Shown one piece after another: positions 61,303-64,000 of a stretch of 64,000 nt of DNA. Each line of letters opens with the position of its first letter. Positions within the stretch are counted from its first letter, which is position 1. The notes under the pieces were generated by a model. The model was not told the DNA's origin and ran no database searches. It worked only from the letters and a program-made list of their open reading frames with translations. The DNA lies in contig ONAZ01000014.1 in the NCBI GenBank assembly GCA_900315945.1, positions 1-64,000 on the forward strand, in the 5' to 3' direction. The translations under genes and the position numbers were made by a program. The DNA is from an uncultured Lachnospiraceae bacterium (GTDB lineage: Bacteria; Bacillota; Clostridia; Lachnospirales; Lachnospiraceae).

Positions 61303-62580
61303 GTGATAATTGAAGTGAGAGCAAAAAATTGTTTTGCATTTGATGAAGCCATTGCTTTTTCGATGAAGGCTGATATGAGAAACAAAAAATTCGGTTCAAA
61401 TGTTTATAAAGAGAATTGCTTTAATGTGCTAAAGACTGCCGGAATATATGGTCCTAATAATGTGGGAAAAACATGTCTTATAAGATGTATAAAAGCAATC
61501 AAAGGAGTTTTATTAAATAAAAAAAATGTTCTTATGTCTAATTTTTTTACTGACAGTGATATATGTGAACTAGGTGTCACATTTTTGTATAATGGTAGAA
61601 AATTTGCATATGATTTTAAGTATGATTCAGACAGAGAAGAGTATGTATATGAAGAATTCTTAGAAGTGGTTAAAGATAAATACAATAATGAAAAAAGCAT
61701 CTGCTGGTTCAAAAGAGATACTTTGAATGATGAGTTTAGTTGCATTGATACGGAACTTTTAACAATGATACCTGTAGTGGCAAAAAACAATGTGATATTC
61801 CATTTGATGGATTCAAGTAAGTTTTCTTCGCTTAATGATATGAAGCAGATACTTATGGGATTTGCAGAAAAAATAGACATCATTAATATGAATAATATTC
61901 CCATGGAGCATACCATAGAACTAATGAAAAATAAGAATATGCTTCAGGAAAAAGTTGTCGAGTTTATAAAAAATGCTGATCTTTATTTGGATAATTATGA
62001 ATATGTAGAGATGGGGAATATTAAGCTTCAAGATAATTCTGAAAATAAAAGGCCAGAAGAAAAGGTGTTAGATATTCCTGATAAAGTTATGGATCAGATT
62101 AGACTTGTATCAACATATAAGGGTGTGCAGGTTCCCAGTATGCTCTTTGACTCTACTGGAACCAAGAAAATTGCGGCAATGGCAAGCTATGTCATAGAAG
62201 CTCTTGAGCAGGGGAGAATATTGGTTATTGATGAATTGGATAGCAGTATACATTTCAAACTTACAAGAGCAACCGTAGCAATGTTTAATAACGAACTCAA
62301 TACGGATGCTCAAATGATTTTTACTGTTCATGACATAAATCTTATGGATTGTAAGCGGTTATTTAGAAAAGAACAGATATGGTTTGTTGATAAAGATGAA
62401 AATGGAGTATATGTCTATTCTTTAGCGGATTTTACAGCCGAAAAAGGTGTTAGGGGTACATCTGACTTAATAGAAAAATATAAAAAAGGAGCCTTTGCGG
62501 CATTACCTGATCCTGAGCTAATTAATACGTTGCTGAGCATTAAAGGAAATGCAAAGGAGGCGGTTTCAGATGACAAATAG
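61303..62580 (+). CDS. AAA/ABC-type ATPase of an AbiL-like defence pair
   Basis: A 425-residue SMC/ABC-like ATPase of the AAA15/21 family. Walker A is GPNNVGKT (50-57), Walker B LVIDELDSSIH, and the H-loop FTVHDINLM; the segment between is helical. It begins with GTG 61303 behind CGGAGG. It overlaps the rloB gene by 11 nt. ATPase plus RloB pairs include AbiLi/AbiLii, an abortive-infection system of lactococci; the ATPase is thought to sense or control the nuclease. The pair lies between direct repeats and looks intact, in contrast to the broken restriction genes before it. Confidence 0.85.
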   Translation: MIIEVRAKNCFAFDEAIAFSMKADMRNKKFGSNVYKENCFNVLKTAGIYGPNNVGKTCLIRCIKAIKGVLLNKKNVLMSNFFTDSDICELGVTFLYNGRKFAYDFKYDSDREEYVYEEFLEVVKDKYNNEKSICWFKRDTLNDEFSCIDTELLTMIPVVAKNNVIFHLMDSSKFSSLNDMKQILMGFAEKIDIINMNNIPMEHTIELMKNKNMLQEKVVEFIKNADLYLDNYEYVEMGNIKLQDNSENKRPEEKVLDIPDKVMDQIRLVSTYKGVQVPSMLFDSTGTKKIAAMASYVIEALEQGRILVIDELDSSIHFKLTRATVAMFNNELNTDAQMIFTVHDINLMDCKRLFRKEQIWFVDKDENGVYVYSLADFTAEKGVRGTSDLIEKYKKGAFAALPDPELINTLLSIKGNAKEAVSDDK

Positions 62581-63205
62581 ACGTCCTAAAATCTCGGATA
62601 AACATAAGATATGTATTATCTGCGAGGGCAATGAAGAGTATAAATACTTGGAACGTCTGAAAAGCATTCATGTATGGAACGATATTTACGATATTTCTTT
62701 GGATAATGCTAAAGGCAATGGAAATATTCCTGCAAGGTATCAAGATAGATATCAAAATGGTTCTTATGAAGTCGTGTTTGTGTTTTGTGATACAGAAAAG
62801 AAACCTTATGAACAGTATGAAGATATTAAGCATAAAATAAATGATTTCCATGGAATAGGTAATGCTTCTGACGAAATAGTTATTTTCGGAAATCCATGTA
62901 CCATGCAGATTATATCTAAGCATTGGACATATGAGGTTATTAAAAAGCCGGCAAAGGCTGTTAATGCGCCTCTTATCGAGAAGTATACTGGTGTAAAGGG
63001 CTATAAGGGTAGAAATGATCAGATAGATGAGATTATGAAGTTCATAACTGCCGACAACTACAAAGATATGCGCGATAGAGTACAAAAAATGAATCAGAAT
63101 GACCATATTGATGGCACAAGTAATTTTGTGAAATTACTAGAAATATTTGAGACAGATGACATTCAATGGATTGATGCAATAAATAAAAAGATAGGGGATG
63201 CTTAG
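62570..63205 (+). CDS. rloB: RloB-family protein (TOPRIM-like nuclease, AbiLii-like)
   Basis: A 211-residue protein. The family signature CIICEGNEEYKYLERL places the TOPRIM-type Glu19 near the N-terminus, and VVFVFCDTEKK carries the acidic pair near residue 74; both are expected to bind Mg. The middle has IFGNPCTMQIISKHW, a further family signature. AAGGAGG lies 6-7 nt before ATG 62570. The gene stops at TAG 63203-63205, which is inside the right direct repeat: the junction fused the coding end to the repeat. It should be the effector nuclease of the pair. Confidence 0.87.
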   Translation: MTNRRPKISDKHKICIICEGNEEYKYLERLKSIHVWNDIYDISLDNAKGNGNIPARYQDRYQNGSYEVVFVFCDTEKKPYEQYEDIKHKINDFHGIGNASDEIVIFGNPCTMQIISKHWTYEVIKKPAKAVNAPLIEKYTGVKGYKGRNDQIDEIMKFITADNYKDMRDRVQKMNQNDHIDGTSNFVKLLEIFETDDIQWIDAINKKIGDA

Positions 63206-63311
63206 GAAAAGGTATTAATAGGTTAAATACAAGACTAGAGAATTGGGTTAACTAGTAATAACAATCAGTACGATTTATAGGTCAATCTGCTTGGCAGATT
63301 GGCTTATTTTT
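63201..63311. repeat. right direct repeat flanking the ATPase-RloB cassette (copy C)
   Basis: Second copy of the repeat at 61099-61209. From 63206 the bases AAAAGGTATTAATAGGTTAA and the following codons for NTRLENWVN-like sequence match the gene at 52488-52913 almost perfectly, so this copy is closer to that gene than copy B is. Confidence 0.85.
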
Positions 63312-63312
63312 G
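63281..63312 (+). terminator. terminator after rloB, within copy C
   Basis: CAATCTGC and GCAGATTG, a perfect 8-bp stem with a 3-nt loop, then CTTATTTTT. Confidence 0.8.
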
Positions 63313-63321
63313 TGTAAAAAA

Positions 63322-63415
63322 GTTCACAAATAATACACAACTAAATTGTGATACATAACAATATATGTATTTAAAATACATATATATTTGAAAATGCATA
63401 CTTATAATGTATAAT
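63322..63415 (+). promoter_or_regulatory. promoter region of the last effector operon, twin of the WXG100 promoter
   Basis: GTTCACAAA (63322-63330), then 66 bp from its start to TTGAAA (63388-63393), a 16-bp spacer and TATAAT (63410-63415). All distances equal those at 48571-48664, while the sequence between them differs. Confidence 0.75.
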
Positions 63416-63475
63416 ATAACCCATAATGAATAAAAAATGATGTATATTTATAGATTATAGAAGGATGTGATTATT

Positions 63476-63901
63476 ATGACGACAATGGGTACTACTATTG
63501 AGAATAAAAAAGCACTTGAAAAGATGAATGCGGCAATAGCTAATTATGCGAATGAGTGTGCTGCTATAAGTGGTAGGATAGAACGTTTAGAACAAGCAAG
63601 AAATAGGCTTAATGGTTATGGATGGTTTATTGCTGGAAGAAAGGAAAGAACTAATTACGTAGGAAATTGTTTGCAAGATGACGGCGATTGGAAGGGATTT
63701 GGTAAGAATATTGCTAGGTTGAATCTATACTTTGCAACTGAGGACTGGAATCGAATGGATCAAGGACGCGAATTCGTATTAGGTTATATAAATAGTGAGA
63801 TTGAGCGGCTTAAGAGCGAAACAAATCTTTTTGAACGTGCAATTGGAAATATAACTAATGATATAAAGGAATTAGAAAGAACTATTAAGAATAGTAAATA
63901 G
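63476..63901 (+). CDS. coiled-coil T7SS effector partner protein
   Basis: A 141-residue helical protein: KALEKMNAAIANYANECAAI, then ISGRIERLEQARNRLNGYG and LGYINSEIERLKSETNLFER. Size and coiled-coil pattern resemble the gene at 52488-52913, and the same order (this protein, then a small DUF3130-type protein) recurs. ATG 63476 follows AAGGATG by 10 nt; the GTG at 63467 would overlap the ribosome site. It is the first gene of an operon leaving the window. Confidence 0.7.
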   Translation: MTTMGTTIENKKALEKMNAAIANYANECAAISGRIERLEQARNRLNGYGWFIAGRKERTNYVGNCLQDDGDWKGFGKNIARLNLYFATEDWNRMDQGREFVLGYINSEIERLKSETNLFERAIGNITNDIKELERTIKNSK

Positions 63902-63910
63902 GAGATTGAG

Positions 63911-64000
63911 ATGGGACAAATAAGGATAGATAACTCGCAGTTTAATGCAAAAGTAGATGATATATCAAAGACAGGGTCACGTATTGTGAACTCGAAAGAA
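63911..64000 (+). CDS. small T7SS effector-partner protein, 5' part
   Basis: Thirty codons before the window ends: MGQIRIDNSQFNAKVDDISK and onwards. The beginning is typical of TIGR04197/DUF3130-type T7SS partner proteins, which start with such a strand-helix. GGAGATTGAG precedes ATG by 5 nt. An LXG effector gene is expected to follow outside the window. Confidence 0.65.
   Translation, partial: MGQIRIDNSQFNAKVDDISKTGSRIVNSKE

Overview
The window looks like the chromosome of a low-GC Gram-positive anaerobe of the class Clostridia, most likely a member of the Lachnospiraceae. This is an inference from AGGAGG-type ribosome sites, sortase-like PKTGD anchoring, a flavodiiron protein, a RACE-type corrinoid activator, MscL with a zinc ribbon, and the gene order of the type VII secretion locus. 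No rRNA, tRNA, CRISPR array or complete transposon was recognised.

Layout. 1-5.5 kb is a visibly more GC-rich island: end of a methyltransferase gene, Rrf2 regulator, zinc macrodomain hydrolase, class M sirtuin, two GNAT acetyltransferases, a VOC gene broken by a 52-bp palindromic insertion, and a radical SAM protein. It ends exactly where a second, AT-rich copy of the methyltransferase 3' end begins, so the island seems to have entered by recombination at that gene. 5.6-33 kb is housekeeping-like AT-rich chromosome: a Nif11-leader-like peptide with a zinc-ribbon core, tcdA, an EAL/GGDEF pair for cyclic-di-GMP, an MFS exporter, a sortase-anchored surface protein, YdcF, mscL-mnmA, a LysR-cysK-glutamate-cysteine ligase-amidotransferase group, DegV, a hydrolase, a flavodoxin-RACE-flavodiiron group, an orphan antitoxin-like gene, metY, a 2-hydroxyacid dehydrogenase, an HI0933-family flavoprotein and two tandem hypB paralogues. 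33-39 kb carries an Rpn-type nuclease, an XRE regulator and a 1486-residue Ig-like surface protein.

39-48.6 kb is the core of a divergent type VII secretion system (T7SS): PP2C phosphatase, transmembrane Ser/Thr kinase, a membrane scaffold with nine Thr-containing repeats of exactly 11 residues, an FHA protein, an EsaB-like ubiquitin fold, the EssC motor and a zinc-binding membrane protein. EsaA, EssA and classical EssB are not seen. From 48.7 kb follow WXG100, an M16-peptidase-like protein and a series of LXG-type effector units, each with small helical partner proteins. I infer that kinase, phosphatase, repeat scaffold and FHA domains form a phospho-threonine switch on the secretion motor.

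56.3-63.2 kb interrupts the effector array with defence-like or decaying cargo: XRE regulator, type I modification gene with two in-frame stops, a fragment of hsdR, a frameshifted gene, a HEPN protein, and an intact ATPase-RloB pair (AbiL-like) lying between two direct repeats of about 110 bp derived from the 3' end of an effector-partner gene. At the right end a new effector operon starts under a promoter region that mirrors the one in front of WXG100, including an upstream GTTCACAAA block at an identical 66-bp distance from the -35 box.
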